Shown here one piece after another: positions 8,238-16,889 of a DNA stretch of 64,000 nucleotides (the stretch's first letter is position 1; every line of letters starts with the position of its first letter). The notes under the pieces were generated by a model. That model did no database searches. It worked only from the letters and a program-made list of their open reading frames with translations, and was not told the origin of the DNA. The stretch lies in contig NZ_FNNS01000015.1 of assembly GCF_900106795.1 (NCBI RefSeq), forward strand, positions 1 through 64,000, in the 5' to 3' direction. Made by a program: the position numbers and the translations under genes. The DNA is from Aequorivita viscosa. Its GTDB lineage: Bacteria > Bacteroidota > Bacteroidia > Flavobacteriales > Flavobacteriaceae.

Positions 8238-9170
8238 ATGAATAATAAATTTTCTTTGGCAATTCATGGCGGTGCTGGCACTTTGGTAAAAGGATTGATG
8301 ACACCCGAAAAAGAAGAAAAATACAAAACAGCTCTCGAAGAAGCTCTGGAAGTTGGTTATGCTATTCTCGAAAACAACGGAAAAGCAATCGACGCAGTTG
8401 AAGCAGCGGTTAAAAAACTGGAAGATTCTCCGTTATTCAACGCAGGAAAAGGAAGTGTTTTTACCAATAAAGGCACGCATGAAATGGATGCCGCTATTAT
8501 GGACGGAAAATCGTTGAATGCCGGTGCCGTCTCATTAATTACCGGAATAAAAAATCCAGTTTCGTTAGCTCGTGATGTGATGAATAAAAGCGACCATGTT
8601 TTTTTAGCAGGTGAAGGCGCTATGTTATTCGCAGATAGCTTGGGGTATGGTTTGGAATCGCCAGCGTATTTTTATGATGAACTTCGTTACCAACAATGGC
8701 AAGAAATAAAGGATAGCGATTCTTTTCAGCTAGACCATAGTTTAAAAAAAGACAGTAAGTTTGGAACCGTAGGCGCTGTTGCTTGTGATAAAGAAGGAAA
8801 TGTTGCCGCTGCCACTTCAACAGGAGGAATGACCAATAAACGTTGGGGACGCGTAGGCGACAGCCCAATGATTGGCGCTGGAAACTACGCAAACAACAAA
8901 ACCTGTGCAGTAAGTTGCACAGGTAGTGGTGAGTTTTTTATTCGTGGTGTTGTAGCGTACGATGTTTCTTGCTTAATGGAATACAAAGAAATGTCTCTGG
9001 AAGCCGCCGCAACAGAAGTAATAAATAAGCGTATTTTAGAAATAGGCGGTGATGGCGGCCTAATTGCAGTAGACGCCAAAGGTACTATAGCCATGCCTTT
9101 TAATACCGAAGGAATGTACCGCGCTTTTAAAACTTCCGAAAACGAAAAAGAGATTTTAATCTATAAATAA
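8238..9170 (+). CDS. iaaA: Isoaspartyl peptidase / L-asparaginase (Ntn hydrolase)
   Basis: A 310-residue plant-type asparaginase precursor. Such enzymes cleave themselves before a Thr that becomes the N-terminal nucleophile of the beta subunit and then split beta-aspartyl dipeptides. The expected nucleophile is T177 in KFGTVGAVACD; the motifs IHGGAG (residues 9-14), LFNAGKGSVF and GDSPMIGAGNYA agree. There is no signal peptide, so it is cytoplasmic. It lies next to cyanophycinase and cyanophycin synthetase: cyanophycinase releases beta-Asp-Arg dipeptides, which this enzyme can hydrolyse to Asp and Arg. A TACTTTTG -7-like box is at 8209-8216. Confidence 0.93.
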   Translation: MNNKFSLAIHGGAGTLVKGLMTPEKEEKYKTALEEALEVGYAILENNGKAIDAVEAAVKKLEDSPLFNAGKGSVFTNKGTHEMDAAIMDGKSLNAGAVSLITGIKNPVSLARDVMNKSDHVFLAGEGAMLFADSLGYGLESPAYFYDELRYQQWQEIKDSDSFQLDHSLKKDSKFGTVGAVACDKEGNVAAATSTGGMTNKRWGRVGDSPMIGAGNYANNKTCAVSCTGSGEFFIRGVVAYDVSCLMEYKEMSLEAAATEVINKRILEIGGDGGLIAVDAKGTIAMPFNTEGMYRAFKTSENEKEILIYK

Positions 9171-9269
9171 AACGTTCCCCTGGCCCCTTCCTACAATAGG
9201 CAGGCCCCAAAGGGAAAGTGAAACTACATACTGATTTATTGCCCACTGCTATTGCAACTGCCCACTAAT

Positions 9270-10142
9270 TCAAACTGTTTCAGCATCTGTTAATTTAAGG
9301 TGCATGGGTGAAAACTTCACCTTTCTCTTTTTAATATTCAGTAAATCGCCATTAGCAAGAATATGGATTTTCAGGTTGGTAATAGACATTGGGGAGCCTT
9401 CTTTTACTACCGCTTGATTATTGTGTATCAATCTTCTTGGGTCAAAAAGAATAACCATTCCGGAACCAATTACTTCACATTTATTTCCTTTTTTAATTAC
9501 TAGGCCAGTATCTTCAGCCAAACCAATACCTACTCTATTTGGAAACCTAGCTACGGCTTCTGCCAATCTTCCAAATCGTCCACGACGTATAAAGTGAGAG
9601 TCAATAATAAAGTTATGGATGTAGCCCATTCCTTTACCCATACTCGTAGCTCCTTTAGTAAAAGCTTCTTGAATGCCTCCACCTGTTATCATTTCTTCGC
9701 TCATGCACATGGCACCCGCACTGGTTCCTGCAATAACAAATTTCTCGTTTTTATACTTTTCTTTTATTATTTTATCTAAAGAGGTGTCGCCTATATATTT
9801 AACTATTTTAGATTGATCACCACCGCTAAACATTACGCAGTTAGCTCTTTTCATTAACTCCAGAAATTCAGGGTTTTCAGCATCTTCACGGCTCCTAATG
9901 TCCATTACGTGAACATTGGTGCACTCTAGTTTTTCAAAAGCTTTCTGGTAAGTTTCACTAACTTCTACAGGAATACTCGATGCTGTTGGAATTACAACAA
10001 TAGTTGCTTCAATTCCTCCGCTTTCTTTTACTACACGGGATAAAATACCTTCTTCGATATATTCTAATGTATGTCGTTCATTTTTCCCATTTCCTTTATC
10101 TTCATTTCCACCTATGGGGATTAAAATTCCTTTTATGCTCAT
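9270..10142 (-). CDS. cphB: Cyanophycinase (peptidase family S51)
   Basis: A 290-residue serine peptidase that degrades cyanophycin (multi-L-arginyl-poly-L-aspartate) to beta-Asp-Arg. The nucleophile elbow GTSAGAM gives S141; FSGGDQ (residues 105-110) and DSHFIRRGRFGRLAEA are characteristic of cyanophycinases. There is no signal peptide, so it acts on intracellular granules. It is divergent from cphA with 96 bases between the starts. That gap contains a minus-strand TATTTTTG box (10163-10170) with a weak -33 partner. With iaaA and cphA it makes a complete synthesis and breakdown set. Confidence 0.94.
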   Translation of the reverse strand: MSIKGILIPIGGNEDKGNGKNERHTLEYIEEGILSRVVKESGGIEATIVVIPTASSIPVEVSETYQKAFEKLECTNVHVMDIRSREDAENPEFLELMKRANCVMFSGGDQSKIVKYIGDTSLDKIIKEKYKNEKFVIAGTSAGAMCMSEEMITGGGIQEAFTKGATSMGKGMGYIHNFIIDSHFIRRGRFGRLAEAVARFPNRVGIGLAEDTGLVIKKGNKCEVIGSGMVILFDPRRLIHNNQAVVKEGSPMSITNLKIHILANGDLLNIKKRKVKFSPMHLKLTDAETV

Positions 10143-10238
10143 GGATAATTTTTGTTTGAAGGCAAAAATACGCTAAATGTTATAGAAATAAATTATATAT
10201 TTATCAATTCCGAAATAAACCAACTAAACTAACATCTT

Positions 10239-12875
10239 ATGCAAATTAGGGAAATCAATGCTATGCGAGGGCCAAATTACTGGTCTATACGCCGCCATAA
10301 ATTAATTGTAATGGTCTTAGACCTCGAAGAAATGGAAGAGCTTCCTACCAATAAAATCGATGGGTTTAATGATAGATTAAAAGCAATGTTTCCCAGCATG
10401 CATAGCCATCGATGTTCCGTTGGTGAGCCTGGAGGGTTTTTCCAAAGAATGGAAGAAGGAACTTGGATGGGGCACGTAATTGAGCATATTGCACTGGAAA
10501 TACAGACACTAGCAGGTATGGACACTGGTTTTGGTAGGACTAGAGGGTATGGCGAAAAAGGAGTCTATAATGTGGTTTTTAGCTATATAGAAGAAAACGT
10601 AGGTCGTTATGCCGCAAAAGCTTCGGTAGCTATTTGTGAGGCACTTATTGCTGGAGAAGATTATAATTTAGAAACCGACATTCAACGAATGCGTGAATTA
10701 CGCGAAAGTGAAAGACTTGGGCCAAGTACGGGTTCTATTGTAGAAGAAGCCCAAAGTAGAGGAATTCCTTGGATTCGATTAAATCAATATTCTCTTTGCC
10801 AACTAGGGTATGGTGCCAATCAAAAAAGAATACAAGCTACGGTAACTTCTGAAACTAGTAGCATTGGAGTAGAACTCGCTTGTGATAAAGAAGACACAAA
10901 ATATATACTAGAACAGGCCGAGGTATTAGTCCCTCGCGGCGATATTATTTCCCGTGAAAGCAGTTTAGAGGAAGCTTGTCGTTATGTTGGTTATCCATTG
11001 GTTGTTAAACCAATTGATGGTAACCACGGACGCGGAATTACAGTTAATATTAACAATTACGAAGACGCTTTAGTCGCATTTAAAGCAGCGAAAGAGGTTT
11101 CGCGGAAGGTTATAATTGAAAAGTATATTACGGGCGAAGACTATCGCTTATTAGTTATAAATAATGAATTGGTAGCAGCAGCTAAGCGCACACCGGCCCA
11201 CGTAATTGGCGATGGTAAATCTACAATTAAAGAACTGGTTGCCGAAGCGAATAAAGATCCAAGAAGGGGCTATGGCCATGAAAACGTACTAACCCAAATA
11301 ACGATTAACGATTTAACACGAACAATCCTGGCAGCCAGCGGTTATACCGAAGACTCAGTAGCGCCAGAAGGTGAAATGGTTATATTAAAAGATACTGCAA
11401 ACCTAAGTACGGGAGGAACCGCAGAGGATGTAACGGATATTGTCCACCCATCTAACGTTTCAATGGCAGAGCGAATTTCAAAAATTATTGATCTCGATAT
11501 CTGCGGAATTGACATCATGACAACAGATATTAGTCAGCCACTTGAAGAGACTGGTGGCGCTGTACTAGAAGTTAATGCAGGTCCTGGTTTTAGAATGCAC
11601 TTGGCGCCAACCAAAGGACTACCTCGAAATGTGGCAGCTCCTGTAGTTGATAAATTGTTTCCAAATCACGGTGATACTGGTCGCATTCCAATTATTTCGG
11701 TTACTGGAACCAACGGAAAAACAACAACTACACGACTTATAGCACATATTGCAAAAATGAAAGGGCATCGCGTTGGTTATACTACCAGCGATGGGGTTTA
11801 TATTCAAAACAGACTTTTGATGAAAGGTGATTGTACGGGTCCCGCAAGCGCTGAGTTTGTGTTAAAAGACCCTACAGTGAACTTTGCGGTACTTGAATGT
11901 GCTAGAGGCGGATTGCTCCGTGCCGGGCTTGGTTTTAAAAAATGCGATGTTGGTATAGTAACCAACGTAGCGGCAGATCATTTGGGCTTAAAAGGAATTC
12001 ACACTATCGAGCAATTGGCGAAAGTGAAAGGAGTAATTCCTGAAACAGTGCTTCCAGATGGCTATGCAATTTTGAATGCAGACGACGATCTAGTATACGA
12101 AATGCGACGGGCGATAAATTGTAATTTGGCACTTTTCTCAATGGATGAGGAAAATCCACGAATTAAAGCGCTACAAAAACTAGGGGGAATAACCGCTGTT
12201 TATGAAAATGGTTATGTAACCCTTTGCAGAGGAACTTGGAAAATGCGAGTGATGAAAGCTGAAGATATTCCGCTTACGTATGGAGGAAAAGCATTATTTA
12301 TGATTCAAAATATACTTCCGGCAATTATTGCAGCCAATGTTCGAGGCATTAGTATAGAAGATATGAAAGTTGCTTTAGAAACATTTATTCCTTCTGCATC
12401 CCAAACACCAGGAAGATTAAACCTCTTCAAGTTTGAAAACTTTAGTATTCTTTTAGATTATGCACATAACCCTGCGGGAATGAGAGCCTTGAAAAAGTTT
12501 ACCGATAATCTTGAAGCCACCGAAAAAATAGGAATAATTGCAGGAGTAGGTGATAGACGAGATGAAGATACAATGGAGTTGGGCAGTATAGCGGCGCAAA
12601 TGTTCGATGAAATTATAATTCGCCAGGATAAGAATTTACGTGGAAAATCGGAACAAGAAATTATCAAAATGCTTGATGATGGCATTAAAAAGCAAGATCC
12701 AAATATTAAAACAACCATTATACCGTCAGAAAAAGAAGCCATTACTCACGCCATTAAAAATGCTAAAAAAGGCACTTTAATCATTTGTTGTAGTGATGTA
12801 ATTCCTGACGCTTTAGACCTAGTTACCCACTTTAAAGAATTGGAAAACAAGGGTGAAATGATTTTTGCTGAATAA
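10239..12875 (+). CDS. cphA: Cyanophycin synthetase
   Basis: An 878-residue enzyme that adds Asp to the backbone and Arg to its side chains in two ATP-dependent steps. An N-terminal domain (about 1-160) is followed by an ATP-grasp module (about 200-480; VVKPIDGNHGRGITVNI, VLEVNAGPGFRMH) and a Mur-ligase-like module with the P-loop VTGTNGKTTTTRLIAH near residue 490 and DYAHNPAGM near 740. The length is typical for CphA. It is transcribed away from cphB. The downstream esterase gene is 90 bases away and may be separate. Confidence 0.96.
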   Translation: MQIREINAMRGPNYWSIRRHKLIVMVLDLEEMEELPTNKIDGFNDRLKAMFPSMHSHRCSVGEPGGFFQRMEEGTWMGHVIEHIALEIQTLAGMDTGFGRTRGYGEKGVYNVVFSYIEENVGRYAAKASVAICEALIAGEDYNLETDIQRMRELRESERLGPSTGSIVEEAQSRGIPWIRLNQYSLCQLGYGANQKRIQATVTSETSSIGVELACDKEDTKYILEQAEVLVPRGDIISRESSLEEACRYVGYPLVVKPIDGNHGRGITVNINNYEDALVAFKAAKEVSRKVIIEKYITGEDYRLLVINNELVAAAKRTPAHVIGDGKSTIKELVAEANKDPRRGYGHENVLTQITINDLTRTILAASGYTEDSVAPEGEMVILKDTANLSTGGTAEDVTDIVHPSNVSMAERISKIIDLDICGIDIMTTDISQPLEETGGAVLEVNAGPGFRMHLAPTKGLPRNVAAPVVDKLFPNHGDTGRIPIISVTGTNGKTTTTRLIAHIAKMKGHRVGYTTSDGVYIQNRLLMKGDCTGPASAEFVLKDPTVNFAVLECARGGLLRAGLGFKKCDVGIVTNVAADHLGLKGIHTIEQLAKVKGVIPETVLPDGYAILNADDDLVYEMRRAINCNLALFSMDEENPRIKALQKLGGITAVYENGYVTLCRGTWKMRVMKAEDIPLTYGGKALFMIQNILPAIIAANVRGISIEDMKVALETFIPSASQTPGRLNLFKFENFSILLDYAHNPAGMRALKKFTDNLEATEKIGIIAGVGDRRDEDTMELGSIAAQMFDEIIIRQDKNLRGKSEQEIIKMLDDGIKKQDPNIKTTIIPSEKEAITHAIKNAKKGTLIICCSDVIPDALDLVTHFKELENKGEMIFAE

Positions 12876-12965
12876 TTTATTTCAAAGTTTAAAGGGGTTA
12901 AAACACTTATTTATTGGTTGTTTATACGCTTGGTTTTTCGTTCTAGCAATAATTAATTTCTAAAA

Positions 12966-13787
12966 ATGAGTATAATGATAAAAACAGTGTTTGTAATTGT
13001 TATTACAGCTTTATTCGTGGGATGCGGGGGGCAAACTATAATTAGCGGCCCAATTCCTACACACGACGATTTTACTATTAATTCAGACTTAGTTAATGAA
13101 ACTAGGGTTATAAACGTGTGGACCCCGCCAAATTATGAGGAAGGAAATCACTCTCTCCCAGTTTTGTATATGGCCGATGGCGGAATAAAAGAGGATTTTC
13201 CACATATTGCAAACACGCTTTCTGAATTGATCGCCAAAAAAAGTATTCCGCCTATTATTCTTGTTGGCATTGAAAATACTGAAAGAGGAAGAGATTTAAC
13301 GGGTTTTTCTGAAGTAGAAGAAGATGCGGAATATTGTCCGTTAACAGATGGTGCCAAAAACTTCAGAGCCTTTATTACAGACGAATTGTTTTCAGAAATA
13401 GAAGAGAGATATAGAGTCACAGCCGAAAAAGGACTCATTGGCGAATCACTTTCTGGGCTTTTTGTGATGGAAACATTCTTTTTAACCCCCGAAGCATTCG
13501 ATTTTTATATTGCTATGGACCCTTCACTTTGGTGGAATAATCACTACTTAGAAAGAAATGCATCTAATTTATTAGTAACCTTTCCAAATAAGAAAACCAG
13601 ACTTTGGTTTGCCGGTTCTGGGGCAGAAGATATTTCAAAGCACACAAATAATTTAGCAAAAACGTTAGAAACAGAATCGCCAAATCAATTAACGTGGAAG
13701 TATTCCGACGAACCCAATGAAAAGCACAATACCATATTTAGAGCGACCAAAGAAAAAGCCTTGACTTGGGTTTTAAATGCGAGATAA
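12966..13787 (+). CDS. Lipoprotein esterase, alpha/beta hydrolase (esterase D / enterochelin esterase-like)
   Basis: A 273-residue protein with a lipoprotein signal (ITALFVGC, lipidation at C20), so probably anchored in the periplasm or outer membrane. The fold is that of the putative esterase family PF00756: VNVWTPPNYEEG-type opening (here INVWTPPNYEEG), the oxyanion region VLYMADGG, the nucleophile elbow GESLSG with S161, and a late His in EPNEKHNTIF. The substrate is unknown; relatives split acyl or siderophore esters. An alternative ATG three codons downstream is possible. It is the last + strand gene before the convergent glycosylasparaginase gene. Confidence 0.8.
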   Translation: MSIMIKTVFVIVITALFVGCGGQTIISGPIPTHDDFTINSDLVNETRVINVWTPPNYEEGNHSLPVLYMADGGIKEDFPHIANTLSELIAKKSIPPIILVGIENTERGRDLTGFSEVEEDAEYCPLTDGAKNFRAFITDELFSEIEERYRVTAEKGLIGESLSGLFVMETFFLTPEAFDFYIAMDPSLWWNNHYLERNASNLLVTFPNKKTRLWFAGSGAEDISKHTNNLAKTLETESPNQLTWKYSDEPNEKHNTIFRATKEKALTWVLNAR

Positions 13788-13873
13788 CCGTTTTTGTGGT
13801 TTTACTTCTATTAAGTAATTCAACATATAGGCTATAGCGCGTTAAAGTTAATTAGAGCTTAAATAAAAAGGTT

Positions 13874-14875
13874 TTACTTCTTCTCATAATAATCTGAAGG
13901 AATATTTTTATTTGTACCTTGATGATATTTTGTAACAGAGAAACCTTCGTGAATGGAATAATACCCAATTTCCCCTTTTTTATTTACAGCGACAAACCCA
14001 ACTTGAAAATCTTTATAATCTGGGCTTTTCTTTATAATTCTCGCAATGGCTTCCTCACAGGCCTCTTGCGGACTTTTTCCTTGGCGCATTAACTCGACAA
14101 TCAAAAAACTACCTACTGTTTTTAAAACTTCTTCTCCTAAACCAGAAGCTGTTGCACCGCCAATTTCATTATCAATATACAAACCTGAGCCTATAATTGC
14201 TGAATCACCCACGCGTCCAGCCATTTTGTATGCAAGTCCGCTTGTAGTGCATCCGCCAGCTATATTTCCATTTTTGTCAATGGCGAGCATTCCAATGGTA
14301 TCGTGGTTTTCCATATTTATGATGGGTTTGTATTCCGAAGTTTTTTTCCATTCCACCCATTCTTCTTTCGATTTTTCTGTTAACAAATCAATCAATTCAA
14401 AGCCTTGTTCAATAGCAAATGCTTCAGCTCCTTTTCCAGCTAAAATAACGTGTGGTGTTTCTTCCATCACTTTTCGTGCTACGGAAATAGGGTGAAGAAT
14501 ATTCTGTAAGTAAACCACAGCGCCATAATTCCCCTTACTGTCCATAATACAGGCGTCCAGGGTTACATTGCCGTTTCTATCGGGTAATCCTCCTATTCCT
14601 ACCGTTTGGTCATCTACATTTGCTTCTTCATACCTACACCCTTGCTCTACGGCATCCAAAGCCGAACTACCTTTAAGTAACACATCCCAAGCTGCTTCAG
14701 TACTAGCTTTTACGTCCCAAGTTGCTACAACCATCGGGTATCCTTCAGGGTTTTCAAATTCAGCTGTGTTCGCTTCAGTTTTATAATTATTTTTTTCCGA
14801 TGCCAAGACCGTGCTCCCAACTGCTATTCCTAAGGTGGAAAGCGAGAAGTTTTGAATGAATTTTCTACGTTTCAT
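13874..14875 (-). CDS. N4-(beta-N-acetylglucosaminyl)-L-asparaginase-type Ntn hydrolase, exported
   Basis: A 333-residue relative of bacterial glycosylasparaginase, which cleaves the GlcNAc-Asn link of glycopeptides. The N-terminus MKRRKFIQNFSLSTLGIAVG has paired Arg before a hydrophobic stretch, suggesting Tat-dependent export. The self-processing site is HDTIGM with nucleophile T193; GRVGDSAIIGSGLY and the following Gly-rich ATASGLGE stretch match substrate-binding regions of the family. It is a second Ntn asparaginase near iaaA, but exported, so a role in peptide or glycopeptide scavenging is more likely than cyanophycin breakdown. Confidence 0.85.
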   Translation of the reverse strand: MKRRKFIQNFSLSTLGIAVGSTVLASEKNNYKTEANTAEFENPEGYPMVVATWDVKASTEAAWDVLLKGSSALDAVEQGCRYEEANVDDQTVGIGGLPDRNGNVTLDACIMDSKGNYGAVVYLQNILHPISVARKVMEETPHVILAGKGAEAFAIEQGFELIDLLTEKSKEEWVEWKKTSEYKPIINMENHDTIGMLAIDKNGNIAGGCTTSGLAYKMAGRVGDSAIIGSGLYIDNEIGGATASGLGEEVLKTVGSFLIVELMRQGKSPQEACEEAIARIIKKSPDYKDFQVGFVAVNKKGEIGYYSIHEGFSVTKYHQGTNKNIPSDYYEKK

Positions 14876-15203
14876 TTCAATTTAATTTTCAGACCTAGAA
14901 AGTTTTAAAACCTATTAGATTTGGTTATGGTTCCGTGAATTCTAATTTATGGCTTTGCTGCTGGTCTTTTTATCTATAATCGGTGTCGATTTTATAGAAA
15001 CCAAATAGAATTAGCTTCAAAAAAAAAATCAAAACACGGTTTACAATTTGGCCAAGTTTACGCCTATAGCTGCGTTTTTAATATATTCTAATTACCCAAC
15101 TTAGGAAGCGACAAATTAATTAGGAAAGATACTAATATCGTTAAATAAAAGTGAAGCCAAGTTACTATAATTTCAATCTTGCTACCTTTAGCATTATTTT
15201 TCT
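14876..15203. other. 328-base divergent intergenic region
   Basis: This AT-rich gap separates two divergently transcribed genes, so both promoters should lie here, but no convincing TTG-N19-TAnnTTTG pair is visible. It contains an imperfect palindrome at 14973-14998 (TCTATAATCG against CGATTTTATAGA) that could be an operator or a small cruciform. No gene or RNA is supported. Confidence 0.35.
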
Positions 15204-16430
15204 ATGCGCTGGATCCTATTTATTCTCATTTACATTCTTGTTGATATTTACGCCTTTCAGGCTGTAAGAACGCTAACCAAAAGTCCGTGGGTACTTTGGT
15301 TTTATTTCCTGATTTCAATTGTTGTTTTGGCAGGCCTTTTCTATGAACTTTCGTTTGCAGGTTCAGGAAAAATGATGCAGCCACCCAAAATATATTTTTT
15401 CGGAATTTTCCTCGCTGTATTTGTTCCAAAACTCATTATTATCCTCTTTATGTTCGCAGAAGATATTGGTCGGTTTTTTGTCGGAATCTTTATGAAAGTT
15501 GCTGGAAGCGACGAAACTCCTTTTATGGCTTCACGAAGAAAATTTGTGAGCACACTTGCTTTGGGAATTGCAGCATTGCCTTTTGCTTCATTGATTTACG
15601 GAATGATTCACGGAAAATATAATTATAAAGTCCTTAAATATGCTATAGCGTTTGACGATCTGCCCGAAGCGTTCGATGGTTACAAAATCACACAACTAAG
15701 TGATATTCATAGTGGCAGTTTTGACAATCGTGAAAAAGTAGAATATGCAGTAAATCTTGCAAACGAACAGCAAAGCGATATGATTGTTTTTACAGGTGAT
15801 TTGGTTAACGATAAAGCCGATGAACTGCTTGCTTGGAAAGATTTATTCGCTACTTTAAAAGCGAAGGATGGTGTTTTTTCCGTGTTGGGAAATCACGATT
15901 ATGGCGATTATGTTCAGTGGGAAAGTAATGCTGCGAAGGCGAAAAATCTAGAGCGTTTAAAAGATATTCAGAAAGAAATGGGTTGGAGGCTGCTACTTAA
16001 TGAAAATAGCATTATAAAAAAGGATGACCAACGGCTTGCAGTGCTCGGAGTAGAGAATTGGGGCCTGAATGGTTTTAAGCAAGCGGGAGATTTAAACAAA
16101 GCCTGTGAAGGAATTTCTGATACCGATTTTAAAATAGTTTTAAGCCACGACCCTAGCCATTGGCAAGCACAGATAAAAGAAGATCCGCGTAATTTTCATT
16201 TAACCCTAAGTGGTCATACACACGGTATGCAATTTGGAATTGAAATACCGGGAATTATTAAATGGAGTCCAATTAAATACCGATATGAACACTGGGCTGG
16301 AATTTATGAAGCGAAGGGCAGGTATATCAACGTGAACCGCGGATTTGGATTTTTAGGATATCCAGGAAGGGTTGGAATTTGGCCAGAGATTACAGTAATT
16401 CAACTTAAAAGGAAACAGCGCACTGTATAA
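15204..16430 (+). CDS. Membrane-anchored metallophosphoesterase (YkuE/YaeI-like)
   Basis: A 408-residue calcineurin-type phosphoesterase. About 150 N-terminal residues hold four hydrophobic segments, with arginines before the last one (ASRRKFVSTLALGIAALPF). The metal-binding motifs follow in order: LSDIHSG (DxH), FTGDLVND (GDxxD), LGNHDYGDY (GNHD), VLSHDPSHW and LSGHTHGMQFG (GHxH). All metal ligands are present, so it should be active. Relatives act on phospholipid or UDP-sugar phosphoesters, but the substrate here is not known. The next gene, a thioredoxin-like protein, follows after 55 bases. Confidence 0.88.
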   Translation: MRWILFILIYILVDIYAFQAVRTLTKSPWVLWFYFLISIVVLAGLFYELSFAGSGKMMQPPKIYFFGIFLAVFVPKLIIILFMFAEDIGRFFVGIFMKVAGSDETPFMASRRKFVSTLALGIAALPFASLIYGMIHGKYNYKVLKYAIAFDDLPEAFDGYKITQLSDIHSGSFDNREKVEYAVNLANEQQSDMIVFTGDLVNDKADELLAWKDLFATLKAKDGVFSVLGNHDYGDYVQWESNAAKAKNLERLKDIQKEMGWRLLLNENSIIKKDDQRLAVLGVENWGLNGFKQAGDLNKACEGISDTDFKIVLSHDPSHWQAQIKEDPRNFHLTLSGHTHGMQFGIEIPGIIKWSPIKYRYEHWAGIYEAKGRYINVNRGFGFLGYPGRVGIWPEITVIQLKRKQRTV

Positions 16431-16485
16431 TTTTCGGGAAATGTTATATTTGTAATACTGATTTTAACCTAAATACCATAGGAAT

Positions 16486-16782
16486 ATGTCAAAATTTGGA
16501 GAATTAATTGAAGCCCGTACACCTGTATTGTTAGATTTTTATTCTGGCACCGATGCAGCCAGTAATGAAATGAACGCAGTACTTAGAGATATCGCTGCTA
16601 CACTTGGAGATAAGGCACGGGTAATAAAAATAGACGTTGATAAAAACAAAGAACTTTCTGATGCATTACGCATTAAGGAACTTCCTACTTTAATGATTTA
16701 TAAAAACGGCGAAATGAAATGGCGCCAAAGTGGGGAACAAGATGTAAAAACATTGATGGATCTTGTAAATGAATATATTTAA
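16486..16782 (+). CDS. Thioredoxin-fold protein lacking the CxxC active site
   Basis: A 98-residue protein that aligns along its whole length with thioredoxin (VLLDFYSG, KARVIKIDVDKNKEL, LRIKELPTLMIYKNGE with the cis-Pro, and the final helix). Where thioredoxin has WCGPC this protein has SGTDAAS, and there is no cysteine in the protein, so it cannot do disulfide exchange. It is cytoplasmic, with no signal peptide. It may be a binding or chaperone-type thioredoxin-like protein. A TATATTTG -7-like box lies at 16445-16452. Confidence 0.85.
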   Translation: MSKFGELIEARTPVLLDFYSGTDAASNEMNAVLRDIAATLGDKARVIKIDVDKNKELSDALRIKELPTLMIYKNGEMKWRQSGEQDVKTLMDLVNEYI

Positions 16783-16889
16783 ACATTCTTAGGTTTAAAC
16801 CAGTTTTAATCCTTAATGCGTCGTTAAACATTTTTATTTCAGTTAAATAGGTTGTATATTTATAATTAAACTTTCAAAACCCCTGAAAT

